DNA from: Mycobacterium alsense
GTDB taxonomy: Bacteria > Actinomycetota > Actinomycetes > Mycobacteriales > Mycobacteriaceae
Length of the DNA: 64,000 nt
Reading direction: 5' to 3'
NCBI RefSeq assembly: GCF_002086635.1
Contig: NZ_MVHD01000001.1
Coordinates: forward strand, 62,001 to 126,000
This document shows, one piece after another, positions 51,795-61,280 of the stretch. How positions within the stretch are numbered: position 1 is the stretch's first letter; each line of letters opens with the position of its first letter. The position numbers and the translations under genes are program-made. The notes under the pieces are model-generated. The model had not been told where the DNA came from and made no database searches. It saw nothing but the letters and a program-made list of their open reading frames with translations.

Positions 51795-54179
51795 ATGCGG
51801 GTTGACGGGCGCGACATCAGCGTTTCGGGCGATTTGCTGCAACCGTTGACCCGGCGGACCAACGACATCCTGCGGCTCGCGGCCTCCGTGGTGTTCTTCG
51901 CGATCGTGATCGCCGGTTCGCTGATCACCCGCCCGCAGTGGGTCGCGCTGGAGCGCTCGATATCCGAGATCGTGGGGGTGCTCAGCCCCACCCAGTCCGA
52001 CCTGGTCTACCTGGTGTACGGCATCGCAATCCTCGCGCTGCCGTTCGCGATCCTGATCGGTCTGATCGCCGCGCGGCAGTGGAAAATGCTCGGCGCCTAC
52101 GGTGCCGCCGGCGTCCTCGCGGTCCTCTCGCTGTCGATCGGCGGCAACGGCATCTCGGCGCCGCGGTGGCATTTCGACCTGACGGACCGGCCGCAAACCG
52201 TGCTGGCCCAGATCCTGGACGACCCCCGGTGGATCGCACTGCTCGCGGCGGTGCTGACGGTGTCGGGTCCCTGGCTGCCCGCGCGCTGGCGTCATTGGTG
52301 GTGGGCGTTGCTGCTGGCCTTCGTGCCGATCCACCTGTTCGTCAGCGCCATCGTCCCGGCGCGCTCCCTGGTGGGCCTGGCGGTCGGATGGTTCGTCGGC
52401 GCGCTGGTCGTCCTGGTCGTCGGCACCCCGGCCCTCGAGGTGCCGTTGGAGGGGACGGTGCGCGCGCTGGCCAAACGGGGATGCGTGGTCTCGGGATTGC
52501 GCGTGGAGCGGCCGGCCGGACGCGGACCGCTCGTCCTCTCGGCGACGTGCGGCGGCCCCGATCCGGATGCCGGATCGGCCGTCATCGAGCTGTACGGACC
52601 GCACCAGCGGAGCGGAGGCGCGCTGCTGCAGCTGTGGCGCAAGTTCCGGCTGCGGGCGCGGGAGACCGCGCCCCTGATCACGTCGATGCGCCGCGCCGTC
52701 GAGCACCGCGCGCTGATGGCCATCGCCGTCGACGACATTGGTCTGGCCAACACGTCGATCATCGCCGTCGCCAGCCTCGACCGGGGATGGATGCTGTACG
52801 CGCACAGGCCCGTTCGCGGGATTTCGCTGAACGATTGCGCCACGACGACCCCGGTCGAGCGCGCGTGGGAATCGCTGCGGGCCCTCAACGACCACCAGAT
52901 TTCCCACGGTAACCTGCGCGCCACCGAGATCACCGTCGACGGCGGCACGGTGAAGTTCGGTGGATTCGGCAACGCCGAATACGGGGCCACCGAAACCCAA
53001 CTTCAATCCGACATCGCGCAACTTCTCGTCACCACGTCGGCGCTGTACGACGCGAAGTCCGCGGTGGGCGCGGCGATCGACGCCTTCGGCAAGGACACCG
53101 TCCTCAACGCGTCGCGTCGGCTCACCAAAACCGCCGTGCCGAAACATATCCGGCGCTCGATCGCCGATGCGGGCCCGGTGATCTCGGGCGCGCGCGCGGA
53201 GGTGAAACGGCAAACCGGCGCGGATCAGATCAAGACCGAGACGATCACCCGGTTCACCCGCAGGCAGGTCATTCAACTGGTGCTGCTGGTCGCGCTGGTC
53301 TACGTCGCGTACCCGTTCATCAGCACCGTGCCGACCTTCTTCGCCCAATTGAGAACCGCGAACTGGTGGTGGGCGCTCGCGGGTCTCGCGGTGTCGGCCC
53401 TCACGTATGTCGGTGCGGCGGCGGCACTGTGGGCCTGTGCCGACGAGTCGGTGAGCTTCTGGAAGTTGTCGATCGTGCAGGTGGCCAACACGTTTGCGGC
53501 CACCACCACCCCGGCCGGCGTCGGCGGGCTCGCGCTCAGCACCCGATATCTGCAGAAGGCGGGCATGCCCGCGCTGCGGGCCACCGCGGCCGTGGCGATA
53601 CAACAGTCGGTGCAGGTGATCGCCCACCTGACGTTGCTGATCCTGTTCAGCACGGTGGCGGGGGCGTCGATGGACCTCTCGCACTACGTCCCGAATGCCA
53701 CGGTGCTGTACCTGATCGCGGGCGTGGCGCTGGGCATCGTCGGTACGTTTCTGTTCGTGCCGCGGCTACGGCGCTGGCTCGCCACGGACCTGCGCCCGAG
53801 GCTCAAGGAGGTGGCCGGTGACCTGGTCGTACTGGCCAAAGAACCGAAGCGATTGGGTCTTATCGTACTCGGTTGCGCCGGAACGACTCTCGGTGCCGCG
53901 CTGGCGCTGTGGGCCAGCGTCGAAGCCTTCGGCGGCGGCGCCACGTTCGTCACGTGCACCGTGGTGACGATGGTCGGCGGAACGCTGGCGTCGGCGGCCC
54001 CGACGCCCGGCGGTATCGGCGCCGTCGAGGCGGCACTCATCGGTGGGCTGGCCGCCTTCGGCATTCCCGCGGCCACCGGCGTCCCGTCGGTGCTGCTGTA
54101 TCGCGTACTCACCTGCTGGCTGCCCGTCTTCGCCGGCTGGCCCGTGATGCGGTGGCTCACCGCGAACGAGATGATCTGA
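51795..54179 (+). CDS. flippase-like membrane protein with a degenerate kinase-like segment
   Basis: A 794-residue integral membrane protein, ortholog of Rv0585c (795 residues). Three parts: an N-terminal set of about six helices (residues 30-215), a soluble middle, and a C-terminal LPG-synthase/MprF-type transmembrane domain (about 490-790; ANTFAATTTPAGVGGLALSTRYLQKAG, PTPGGIGAVEAALIGGL). The middle resembles an atypical kinase: ISHGNLRATEIT at 369-380 stands at the catalytic loop with Asn where Asp is usual, VKFGGFG at 386-392 stands at the DFG position, then SDIAQLL. It is therefore probably catalytically dead. Lipid flipping is inferred from the C-terminal family. Convergent with the GH92 gene. 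Confidence 0.85.
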   Translation: MRVDGRDISVSGDLLQPLTRRTNDILRLAASVVFFAIVIAGSLITRPQWVALERSISEIVGVLSPTQSDLVYLVYGIAILALPFAILIGLIAARQWKMLGAYGAAGVLAVLSLSIGGNGISAPRWHFDLTDRPQTVLAQILDDPRWIALLAAVLTVSGPWLPARWRHWWWALLLAFVPIHLFVSAIVPARSLVGLAVGWFVGALVVLVVGTPALEVPLEGTVRALAKRGCVVSGLRVERPAGRGPLVLSATCGGPDPDAGSAVIELYGPHQRSGGALLQLWRKFRLRARETAPLITSMRRAVEHRALMAIAVDDIGLANTSIIAVASLDRGWMLYAHRPVRGISLNDCATTTPVERAWESLRALNDHQISHGNLRATEITVDGGTVKFGGFGNAEYGATETQLQSDIAQLLVTTSALYDAKSAVGAAIDAFGKDTVLNASRRLTKTAVPKHIRRSIADAGPVISGARAEVKRQTGADQIKTETITRFTRRQVIQLVLLVALVYVAYPFISTVPTFFAQLRTANWWWALAGLAVSALTYVGAAAALWACADESVSFWKLSIVQVANTFAATTTPAGVGGLALSTRYLQKAGMPALRATAAVAIQQSVQVIAHLTLLILFSTVAGASMDLSHYVPNATVLYLIAGVALGIVGTFLFVPRLRRWLATDLRPRLKEVAGDLVVLAKEPKRLGLIVLGCAGTTLGAALALWASVEAFGGGATFVTCTVVTMVGGTLASAAPTPGGIGAVEAALIGGLAAFGIPAATGVPSVLLYRVLTCWLPVFAGWPVMRWLTANEMI

Positions 54180-54186
54180 GAAACTC

Positions 54187-56832
54187 TCAGGGTTGCTCGG
54201 ACCCGCGCTGGGCGTAGACGAAAACGATTGACTTCCTGACGCTTCCGCCGGCCGCGGTGCTGAGGAAGACCACGTAGTAGCCCTCGGGCACCGACTTCGC
54301 CACCGTGATCGCGACGTCGACGGCGGCCGATCCGTCGGCGCCGAACTGCCCGGATGCGGACGTCACGCCGATCCCGCCGTCGGTGGACGTGCCGGTGACG
54401 CTGTAGCCGCCGACGCCGTCCATCATCCGCTGCGCCTTGAGTTTGACGGCGCCGGTATCCCCCGGCGCGATCGTGACGGCGGGTTGGGAAACGTTGACGG
54501 TCAGCGCCGAACTTCCCGCACCGAACGACGGCGGCGCGGAGGATTCGGCGGTGCCCCATGCCTTGTCGGGGTAAGCCGCGAGTGAGAAGGTGAGCTCGCC
54601 GCCGGTGCGGACGATGGATTCCGGAACCCAGGTGCGGTCGGTGCCCTGGCCGTCGACGTTGAGCGCGTTGATGTACTTCAGGTGGTTTGGTCCCGACGCA
54701 CCCGCGGCGGAGATCCGCAGGAATTTGCCTTGCGGAAGCGCGATCACGACACGATCGAACACGGGTGCGCTCACCGAAAGGATCGGCGTCCCGGGGGTGG
54801 TCGGGTACAGGCCCAGCGCGGCCCACACGTACCAGCTCGACAACGCCCCGAGGTCGTCGTTCCCCGGCTCACCGTCGGGCACCGGACCGAACAGCCCGCG
54901 CACCCGGTCGGCGGTGCGCTGGGTCTTCCACGGTTGACCGATGTAGTTGTACAGCCACGGCACCCCGAAGCCCGGCTCGTTGCCGGCCCAGAGGTAAGGC
55001 TCGTTGGGCCCCACGTTGAGCTTTCGGGTGAACCGGTCGAGCCGGTCGCCCGCCGCGGCGCGGCCACCCAGCGCGGCCACCAGGCCGGCGACATTGTGCG
55101 GCACCCACCACACATACTGCTCCGCGTTGCCCTCCTCATACCCGGTCTGCCCGAAAGTCAAAGGATCGTCGAAGAACCCGGGCCCATCGGGGAAGAATCC
55201 CATCGCGCCCCGGGGCGAGATGTAGCCGGTGCTGGGGTTGAACAGGTTCTGCCAGTATTGCGATCGGCCTTGGAATTCGGCGGCGGTCGCGGAGTCGCCG
55301 AGCGACTCGGCGAACCGGGATATCGCGAAATCGTCCACCGACCACTCGAGCGTGATCGACGCGTCGGCGATCCAGCCGTCGCTGCCGAATTCCCAGGTAT
55401 GTGGCGCATAGCCGAGCGCCAGGTAGGTGGCGATGCCCGGCCGCTCCACGTAGCCGCCCAGCCCGGCACCTCCGCTTGTCGCCGCGCCGACCATGTAACG
55501 CAGCGCCTTGTGGGTGTCAAAGTCCTTGGCCCCGAAGGTATGCAGGTTGACGATGAGCGGGACCACGTTGTCCCCGCTCATCTCGCCGGTCGCCGAATTC
55601 GCGAACGCCCAACGGGGAAGCGATCCGCTCTGCTCGGCGTCGTTGACGAGCGATTGGGCCATGTCGCTGGCTTGCTTCGGGAAGAGCAGCCCCTGCAGCG
55701 GCGCCAGGCTGCGGTAGGTGTCCCAGTCGGAGAAGTTGGCGTACTGGATGCGACCCCTTTCCACGGTGTGGATCGCGCCGTCGAATCCGATGTAGCGCCC
55801 GTCGGCGTCGTTGAAAGTGTTGGGGTGCAGTAGCGACCGGTACAGCGAGGTGTAGAAGGTGTCCACGTCGCGAATGTTCCTGCCGGCCACCTCGATACGC
55901 GACAGCGTGGAGTTCCACTCGTATACCGCCGCGGCGCGCGCGTCATCGAAGCTTCCGCCGCCCTCGGCCGCGAGGTTCGCGCGCGCCCCGTCGATGCCGA
56001 CGTAGGAGATCGCGGTCCGCACCTCCAGCACCGAGCCGGCCGGGAACTGCACGTAGCCCCCGCTCCACGGCGATGCCGCGCCGCGCGCGCCCGGGTAGAC
56101 GGCATAGCCGTCCCAGACGCCGTGGGAGGTGAACGGCTGGCTGAACTTCATTGCGAAATACACGGTGTAGGTGTTCGGCTTGCCGCAGAAGCCGCCGCTG
56201 GTCGCCCACCCGGTGATGCTGGTGTTGTCCTCGCCGATCTGGATGCTCGCGCGGGAATTTCCCGCCAGCGACGCGCCGGAGCGCACCTGGAACAGCGCGG
56301 GACGGCCGTTCTGCGGGTACCGGAACCGTCCGACGCCGGTGCGGGCGGTGGCGGTGAGTTCGGCGGTCACGCCGGTTCGGGGGAACCGCACCCGGTAGTA
56401 GCCCGGCATGCCTTGCTCGGTGTCGTCGTGGGCGATTCGTTCCCAGGCGTTCCACGGCTGCGCGCCGATTCCGGTGGTGGTCGGCAGCATCGAGATGTCG
56501 CCGAACGCGGCGCAGCCCACCGAGGCGTGGGTCATGCTGAACCCGGTCGAGTGCGGGTTGTCGTAGTTGTACCCGGCGTAGTTGCCGACCGTGTCCGGCG
56601 AGTACTGGACCATGCCGAAGGGCACGGCGGCACCGGGAAAGTTGTTGATCTCCCCCACCGTTTCACCACCCGTCCCGGTGCCGATGAGGGTGTCGACGTG
56701 GTCGACGGGGTCGGCGACGAACTGCGGCTCGCCGTCGTAGGCGTACTGCGGGGCGGCCGCGATGAACGCCATGAAGACGGCCGACGCGGCGACCACCGCG
56801 ACGAGGGCCCTGGAACGGGCGCGTGACCGCAT
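54187..56832 (-). CDS. secreted GH92 alpha-mannosidase
   Basis: An 881-residue protein, ortholog of Rv0584 (877). N-terminal signal peptide ([24 protein letters not shown]). GH92 enzymes are Ca2+-dependent exo-alpha-mannosidases. Seen: [29 protein letters not shown] near residue 46, [17 protein letters not shown], the catalytic-domain [10 protein letters not shown] and [19 protein letters not shown], and [21 protein letters not shown]. The C-terminal 130 residues form a separate beta domain. It would act outside the membrane on mannose-containing glycans such as lipoarabinomannan or glycoproteins; not proven. The 165 bases to divergent lpqN hold nothing I could identify. Confidence 0.9.
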   Translation of the reverse strand: MRSRARSRALVAVVAASAVFMAFIAAAPQYAYDGEPQFVADPVDHVDTLIGTGTGGETVGEINNFPGAAVPFGMVQYSPDTVGNYAGYNYDNPHSTGFSMTHASVGCAAFGDISMLPTTTGIGAQPWNAWERIAHDDTEQGMPGYYRVRFPRTGVTAELTATARTGVGRFRYPQNGRPALFQVRSGASLAGNSRASIQIGEDNTSITGWATSGGFCGKPNTYTVYFAMKFSQPFTSHGVWDGYAVYPGARGAASPWSGGYVQFPAGSVLEVRTAISYVGIDGARANLAAEGGGSFDDARAAAVYEWNSTLSRIEVAGRNIRDVDTFYTSLYRSLLHPNTFNDADGRYIGFDGAIHTVERGRIQYANFSDWDTYRSLAPLQGLLFPKQASDMAQSLVNDAEQSGSLPRWAFANSATGEMSGDNVVPLIVNLHTFGAKDFDTHKALRYMVGAATSGGAGLGGYVERPGIATYLALGYAPHTWEFGSDGWIADASITLEWSVDDFAISRFAESLGDSATAAEFQGRSQYWQNLFNPSTGYISPRGAMGFFPDGPGFFDDPLTFGQTGYEEGNAEQYVWWVPHNVAGLVAALGGRAAAGDRLDRFTRKLNVGPNEPYLWAGNEPGFGVPWLYNYIGQPWKTQRTADRVRGLFGPVPDGEPGNDDLGALSSWYVWAALGLYPTTPGTPILSVSAPVFDRVVIALPQGKFLRISAAGASGPNHLKYINALNVDGQGTDRTWVPESIVRTGGELTFSLAAYPDKAWGTAESSAPPSFGAGSSALTVNVSQPAVTIAPGDTGAVKLKAQRMMDGVGGYSVTGTSTDGGIGVTSASGQFGADGSAAVDVAITVAKSVPEGYYVVFLSTAAGGSVRKSIVFVYAQRGSEQP

Positions 56833-56997
56833 AGCTGTCTCTTACTGCATGAGCGGCTCTCGGGGCGGTATTTCGCTCGAGTTTCGGGAGCGCAGAATTC
56901 CCGAATTTCTCTAGCAACCTTTTTTGCCCCGATTTCGGTTAGTCTCATTCGGCGTGGCCGGCGCTGGTACCGGCCCAATTTTCGGGAGACTTGATCG

Positions 56998-57673
56998 ATG
57001 AAACACTTGACCGCAGCAACCATCACGGTCGCGTTTAGCCTGGCGCTTGGGGCGTGCGGCTCCGACAACCAGTCGTCGCCGTCCACGTCGACGTTCGACC
57101 TCGACGTCGACCTCGACATCGACGACGTCGGCGGCGACAACCTCGACCGCGGCGGCGCAGGTCGGTCCCACGATCGCCGACTACGTCCGTGACAACCACA
57201 TCGCCGAAACTCCGATCCGTCACGGCGATCCCGCCCCCAAGGTCGATCTCCCCGTTCCGTCCGGTTGGCGGATCAACCAGAACGCCAACACCTCCTACGG
57301 CGGCATCGTCTTGGCCCAGCCGACGAATCCCTCCGATCCGCCCACCATCTCGGCGCTCTACTCGAAGCTGACCGGAGATGTCGACCCGGACAAGATCATT
57401 CAGTACGCGCCCAACGAGCTTTTGGGCCTGCCCGGCTATCAGGGCTCCGGCACCGGCCAGGCAACCACACTCAACGGATTCGCCGCCTGGCAGCTGAAGG
57501 GCACCTACCGCAAGGACGGCAAGACGCGGGCGGTCGCACAGAAGACGGTCGTGATCCCCAGCGACGGCGCGGTGTTCGTGCTCCAGCTCAACGCCGACTC
57601 GCTGCAGAGCGATGAGGGCCCGTTGATGGAGGCGACGACCATCATCGACGACCAAACAACCATCGCCCCCTGA
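56998..57673 (+). pseudogene. lpqN: lpqN lipoprotein gene, frameshifted in the Ser/Thr linker
   Basis: LpqN is a mycobacterial surface lipoprotein linked to trehalose monomycolate transport. ATG at 56998 follows CGGGAGAC. The N-terminal frame gives MKHLTAATITVAFSLALGAC with lipobox LGAC (Cys20). It then runs out of frame to a stop at 57190-57192. The C-terminal frame, entered in the linker, gives TIADYVRDNHIAETPIRHGDPAP, SALYSKLTGDVDPDKI and KTVVIPSDGAVFVLQLNADSLQ, ending at 57673, closely like M. tuberculosis LpqN. A single extra T at 57094-57095 accounts for it: removing it restores alternating Thr-Ser (TCG-ACC) codons through the linker. Either an inactivating mutation, a phase-variable slip, or a sequencing error. 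Confidence 0.85.
57085..57140 (+). repeat. TCGAC-rich low-complexity tract in lpqN
   Basis: Imperfect repeats of TCGACG/TCGACC/TCGACA encode a Thr-Ser linker in the correct frame. Tracts of this kind are prone to polymerase slippage, and the frameshift falls inside. Confidence 0.7.
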
Positions 57674-57706
57674 CGGGAATCGCTATGCCGGCGCGCCCGC
57701 GGACCG

Positions 57707-57712
57707 TACCGT
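57707..57712 (+). promoter_or_regulatory. putative -10 box for the nitroreductase-family gene (leaderless)
   Basis: TACCGT fits TANNNT and ends six bases before the ATG at 57719. No ribosome binding site is present. Confidence 0.5.
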
Positions 57713-57718
57713 GTTGGC

Positions 57719-58198
57719 ATGGCAGAGCATGCGATAGACGTCGGGCACCCACCGTCGGCGCTGCTGCGGCTGGTCAACCCCATGCTGGGTTTCCTGCTGC
57801 GCACTCCGCTCGCCGGCCCAGCACGCAAGCAGTTGATGGTGTTGAGCTTCATCGGGCGCAAGAGTGGCAAGTCGTACTCAATTCCGGTGAGCGCCCACGT
57901 GATCGACCATGAGCTGTATGCGCTGACCGGTGCCGCGTGGAAGCAGAACTTCCGCGACGGCGCGCCGGCCCGGGTGGTCTACGACGGCAAGGCCACCGAC
58001 ATGCACGGCGAACTGATCCGCGACCGCGCCGTGGTGTCCGGCCTGTTCCACCGCTGCGCGGAGTCCTACGGGGTGCAGCGCGCGCAGAGCATGATCGGAT
58101 TGAAATTCCGCGACCCGCGCATCCCCTCGCGCGAGGAGTTCGCCGAGGCCGTCGACCGGCTGCACCTGGCGGCGGTCCGGCTGACTCCGGACCAGTAG
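57719..58198 (+). CDS. deazaflavin (F420)-dependent nitroreductase-family protein
   Basis: A 159-residue protein of the Ddn/FDOR split-barrel superfamily, probably ortholog of Rv0580c by position. Seen: LRTPLAGPARKQLMVLSFIGRKSGKSYSIPVSAH (the GRKSG-x-x-x-x-P-V pattern that binds F420 phosphate) and AAWKQNFRDGAPARVVYDG. F420-dependent reduction is inferred; some members of the group bind other cofactors. ATG with a leaderless promoter. Convergent with the Mut7-C gene, 13 bases apart. Confidence 0.8.
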   Translation: MAEHAIDVGHPPSALLRLVNPMLGFLLRTPLAGPARKQLMVLSFIGRKSGKSYSIPVSAHVIDHELYALTGAAWKQNFRDGAPARVVYDGKATDMHGELIRDRAVVSGLFHRCAESYGVQRAQSMIGLKFRDPRIPSREEFAEAVDRLHLAAVRLTPDQ

Positions 58199-58211
58199 GC
58201 GCCGGATCCGA

Positions 58212-58967
58212 TCACAGTTGGGCGCGAAGCCTTTCGACGAGGCCCACCAATCTCGCGTAGTGTGACCCGGCCCAGTAGATTCGCCCGCACCGTGCGCACC
58301 GGCTGAACTTCTCGTAGCGCTCGCGCGTCAGCGGCTCGAGCTGGTCGATCACCTCGCCCTTGGCGACCGCCGCCAGCGCGCCGTTGCAGCGGATACATCG
58401 CGACAGCGGCGCCAGCCGTTGCGCGAGGTCCAGTCGCCGTATCACCTCCAGCGCCTGTTGCTCCGCGTCCTGGGAGTGGACGAACAAACCGTGGGTGATG
58501 GCGCGGCGCTTCAACAGGCCACGATCCCGGGTCAGCAGGATCCGCTGCTGGGTCAGGCTGACATCGGCAAGGGTCGCGTCGTCGGCGTCGCTGGACCACC
58601 ACACGTCGAAGCCGAGCACGCGAAGCAGCCGCGCGAGCCGCCCGAGATTGACGTCGACGACGAAGCGCGTGTCCCGCAACGGCGCTGGCCGCAGCCGCGC
58701 CGTCGACCCCACGTCCAGCGCCTCGAACATCGGGTAGGCCGCGATCCGGTCGCCCGCGCTCGGGCGGTAACCGAACCCCCGCGAAGACCCGTTCACCAGG
58801 ATCAGGTCGACCTCGGTATGCGGAATGCCCATCGCCTCCAGCAGGTCCTTCACCGTTTGGTGGCTGCGAAAGGGGCGGCGCGTCGCCACACCCCGCGACG
58901 CGGGCGGCAGGAAGTCGTTCAGTTCGGCGTACGCCCGAACCTCGACGTAGCCGGGCGGTTCGCTCAT
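58212..58967 (-). CDS. Mut7-C PIN-like RNase with ubiquitin-like N-terminal domain
   Basis: A 251-residue protein. The N-terminal ThiS/ubiquitin-like Mut7-C domain (about 1-95; [46 protein letters not shown]) is followed by a Mut7-C RNase domain (about 100-250) with PIN-type acidic residues ([41 protein letters not shown]) and a zinc ribbon (CIRCNG and CARCGRIYW). Likely an RNA nuclease of unknown target; counterpart of Rv0579. Its start overlaps the galK stop by four bases, which makes it the third gene of a galT-galK operon. Confidence 0.85.
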   Translation of the reverse strand: MSEPPGYVEVRAYAELNDFLPPASRGVATRRPFRSHQTVKDLLEAMGIPHTEVDLILVNGSSRGFGYRPSAGDRIAAYPMFEALDVGSTARLRPAPLRDTRFVVDVNLGRLARLLRVLGFDVWWSSDADDATLADVSLTQQRILLTRDRGLLKRRAITHGLFVHSQDAEQQALEVIRRLDLAQRLAPLSRCIRCNGALAAVAKGEVIDQLEPLTRERYEKFSRCARCGRIYWAGSHYARLVGLVERLRAQL

Positions 58968-60064
58968 CCACCCGGTCCGGCACCCGCGGCGGCGCCGGCT
59001 CGGACGATCATCGGCCGCGGGTAACCCGCACCCGGCACCGCCCGTCGCAGCGTGTCCGCGACGGCGTCCGCCCGGCTGTCCGGCACCAGCGCGATCACGC
59101 AGCCGCCGAATCCGCCGCCGGTCATCCGAGCGCCGAAAGCTCCCGCGCGCACCGCCGTATCGGCGATCAGATCGATGTGTTCGGTGGTGATGTTGAAGTC
59201 GTCCCGCATGGAGACGTGCGAAGAGGTGAAGATGCGTCCGGCTTCGACGAAGTCCGACTCACTCAATGCCCCGACAAAATCCAGTACCCTGCCGTTCTCG
59301 GTGAGGACGTGGCGTGCGCGGCGGGCATCGATCGGGTTGTGGATCGCGTGCAGCTCCGCGCGTCCGCGGTCCCAGATCTCGCGTAGCGACGAGGCCCCCA
59401 GGTCGGCCGCCGCTCGCTCGCACGAAGCCCGCCGGGCCGCGTAGTCGCCGCCGGCGTGACGATGGGGGGCCCGGGAGTCGATCAGCAGCAGCCTCACCCC
59501 GCGCGCCTCCGGCTCGAAGCCCACCGGGGTCACGGTGAGGTCGCGAAAGTCGATCAGCAGCGCCGCGGACGGGGCCCCGAACAGCGAGGCCAGCTGGTCG
59601 AGCAAACCCGTTGGGGCGCCCACGTAATCGTTCTCGGCGCGCTGGGCCAGCCGCGCCCTCTCCACGAGGTCGGCGGGTGCGCCGCCCACGGCAGACGCGA
59701 TGGCGCCCAGCACCGCGCACTCCAGCGCGGCCGAGGAGGACAGGCCCGAGCCCATCGGCACGTCGCTGGTGACCGACATGGTGCCGCCGGGCACCGGGTG
59801 GCCGGCCTGGCGCAGCGCCCAGATCACCCCGGCGACGTAGGCGGCCCAGCCGTCCACACCGCCGGGGGCGGTGTCGAGCGGAATGCGCACCGGGGCGTCG
59901 GCGCGATCGCTGCGCACCGTGATCGCGTCGGCGCCGTCGGGTGCGAAGGTCACCACGGTGCGCTGCGGTAGCGCGATCGGCAGCGCGAACCCCAGGTTGT
60001 AGTCGGTGTGTTCCCCGATCAGGTTGACCCGCCCGGGGGCGCCATACCGCACCGTCTCGGTCAT
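58964..60064 (-). CDS. galK: galactokinase
   Basis: GHMP kinase that phosphorylates alpha-D-galactose at C1 (Leloir pathway). 366 residues. Seen: the galactose-binding signature [13 protein letters not shown] (about 10-22), the ATP loop [17 protein letters not shown], and the C-terminal GHMP motif [18 protein letters not shown] at 60064 overlaps the galT stop (ATGA); its own stop overlaps the Mut7-C start. Cytosolic. Confidence 0.95.
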   Translation of the reverse strand: MTETVRYGAPGRVNLIGEHTDYNLGFALPIALPQRTVVTFAPDGADAITVRSDRADAPVRIPLDTAPGGVDGWAAYVAGVIWALRQAGHPVPGGTMSVTSDVPMGSGLSSSAALECAVLGAIASAVGGAPADLVERARLAQRAENDYVGAPTGLLDQLASLFGAPSAALLIDFRDLTVTPVGFEPEARGVRLLLIDSRAPHRHAGGDYAARRASCERAAADLGASSLREIWDRGRAELHAIHNPIDARRARHVLTENGRVLDFVGALSESDFVEAGRIFTSSHVSMRDDFNITTEHIDLIADTAVRAGAFGARMTGGGFGGCVIALVPDSRADAVADTLRRAVPGAGYPRPMIVRAGAAAGAGPGG

Positions 60065-61155
60065 AGGCCGAGGTCCCGCAACCGCCGCGCCACGTCCTCG
60101 GGGGTGACGTCGCTGATGAACGCGTCCATCGCCGATTCGGAGGCCGCCAGGTACTTGAGCTTGGTCGCGCTGCGCCGGATCGACATCAGCTCGATGTGGA
60201 AGTAGCCGTCGGCCTGCGCCTCGGTGTCGGCGAACTGGTGCAGCGCCGAAATGTAGGGCAGTGGACCGACGGCAGCCGGATACATCCGGTCGAAGCGCCC
60301 CAGCACGTCGAGGTAGATCCGCGCCAAACCGTCGAGCTCGTCCTCGGCGAGCTCGATGAGGTTGTGCACGAACCGATTCGGGTAGATGTGCACCTCGACC
60401 GGCCAGCGCGCGGCGAACGGCACGAACGCCGTGAACGCCTCGGTGCGCGCGACGATGCGACCGCCGTCGGCGACCTCGTGCGCCAGCAGGTCGGCAAAGA
60501 GGTTGCCGCCGTGGCGCATTCGGTGCTCACGGGCCTGGCCGAGCATGGCCGCCGTCCGCGGCGTCAGGTACGGGTAGCCGTAGATCTGGCCGTGCGGATG
60601 CGTCAGCGTCACCCCGATCTCCTCGCCGCGGTTTTCGAAACAGAAGACCTGCTCGATGCCCGGCGTGGACATCAGATCGGCGGTGCGGTGGCGCCACGCG
60701 TCGACGACCAGACGGGCGTGCCCGGGGTCCAGCTCCGCGAACGATCCGGTGTGGTCGGCCGAAAAGCAGATCACCTCGCAGCGCCCGCGCGCGGGGGCGG
60801 ACACGAAGCCGGCGTCGGCCGGCGCGGGCGCCGGTGCGCCCACTCCGGACAGGCTCGGGAACCGGTTCTCGAAGACGACGACGTCGTAGTCGGGAGCGGG
60901 CACCTCGCTGGTCAGCCCGGTTGGACCCGGGCACAGCGGACACTGCTCCGCGGGCGGCTTGTAGGTGCGGTCCTGGCGCAGCGCGGCGATGATGACCCAC
61001 TGCCCGGTCGCCCGGTCGAACCGCAACCGCGCCTGGTCCGGATCGCGCGCGGGCAGCGGCCTGCGGTCTTCGACCGGCGCGGGACGATGGCCGGGCAGCG
61101 CGAAGAACAGCAGGTCGCGGCCATCGGCCAGCTTCGCCCGCGTCGGCGCCGTCAC
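60061..61155 (-). CDS. galT: galactose-1-phosphate uridylyltransferase
   Basis: HIT-superfamily enzyme exchanging UMP between UDP-glucose and galactose-1-phosphate. 364 residues in one intact frame, in contrast to H37Rv where galT is annotated in two pieces. Seen: the zinc-site CPLCPG, the N-terminal block [14 protein letters not shown], the active site [19 protein letters not shown] with the HPH nucleophile, and [21 protein letters not shown] at 61155. First gene of galT-galK-Mut7-C; divergent from the FUSC gene. Confidence 0.95.
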   Translation of the reverse strand: MTAPTRAKLADGRDLLFFALPGHRPAPVEDRRPLPARDPDQARLRFDRATGQWVIIAALRQDRTYKPPAEQCPLCPGPTGLTSEVPAPDYDVVVFENRFPSLSGVGAPAPAPADAGFVSAPARGRCEVICFSADHTGSFAELDPGHARLVVDAWRHRTADLMSTPGIEQVFCFENRGEEIGVTLTHPHGQIYGYPYLTPRTAAMLGQAREHRMRHGGNLFADLLAHEVADGGRIVARTEAFTAFVPFAARWPVEVHIYPNRFVHNLIELAEDELDGLARIYLDVLGRFDRMYPAAVGPLPYISALHQFADTEAQADGYFHIELMSIRRSATKLKYLAASESAMDAFISDVTPEDVARRLRDLGL

Positions 61156-61166
61156 GATGTCGAAGA

Positions 61167-61172
61167 CTAGCT
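61167..61172 (+). promoter_or_regulatory. putative -10 box for the FUSC-family gene
   Basis: TAGCTT fits TANNNT. It lies 11 bases before a GTG at 61183 that opens a short frame (ten codons, then TAA at 61213), out of frame with the FUSC body. If the -10 is real the FUSC mRNA starts near 61180. Confidence 0.3.
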
Positions 61173-61280
61173 TGGGGGTGCTGTGTCGAGCAGGCGAGAG
61201 GGGGTCGGGCGATAACCGGTGCCTACGAACGAGCCCGCAACTGGTGGGCCGGGTCCGATCCCGGGCTGCTGCGGCTGCGG

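Noticed and set aside
51780-53684. Long minus-strand open frame (634 residues) opposite the flippase-like gene
   Set aside because: Shadow of the plus-strand membrane protein, a result of high GC; composition is Arg/Asp/Gln-rich with no family.
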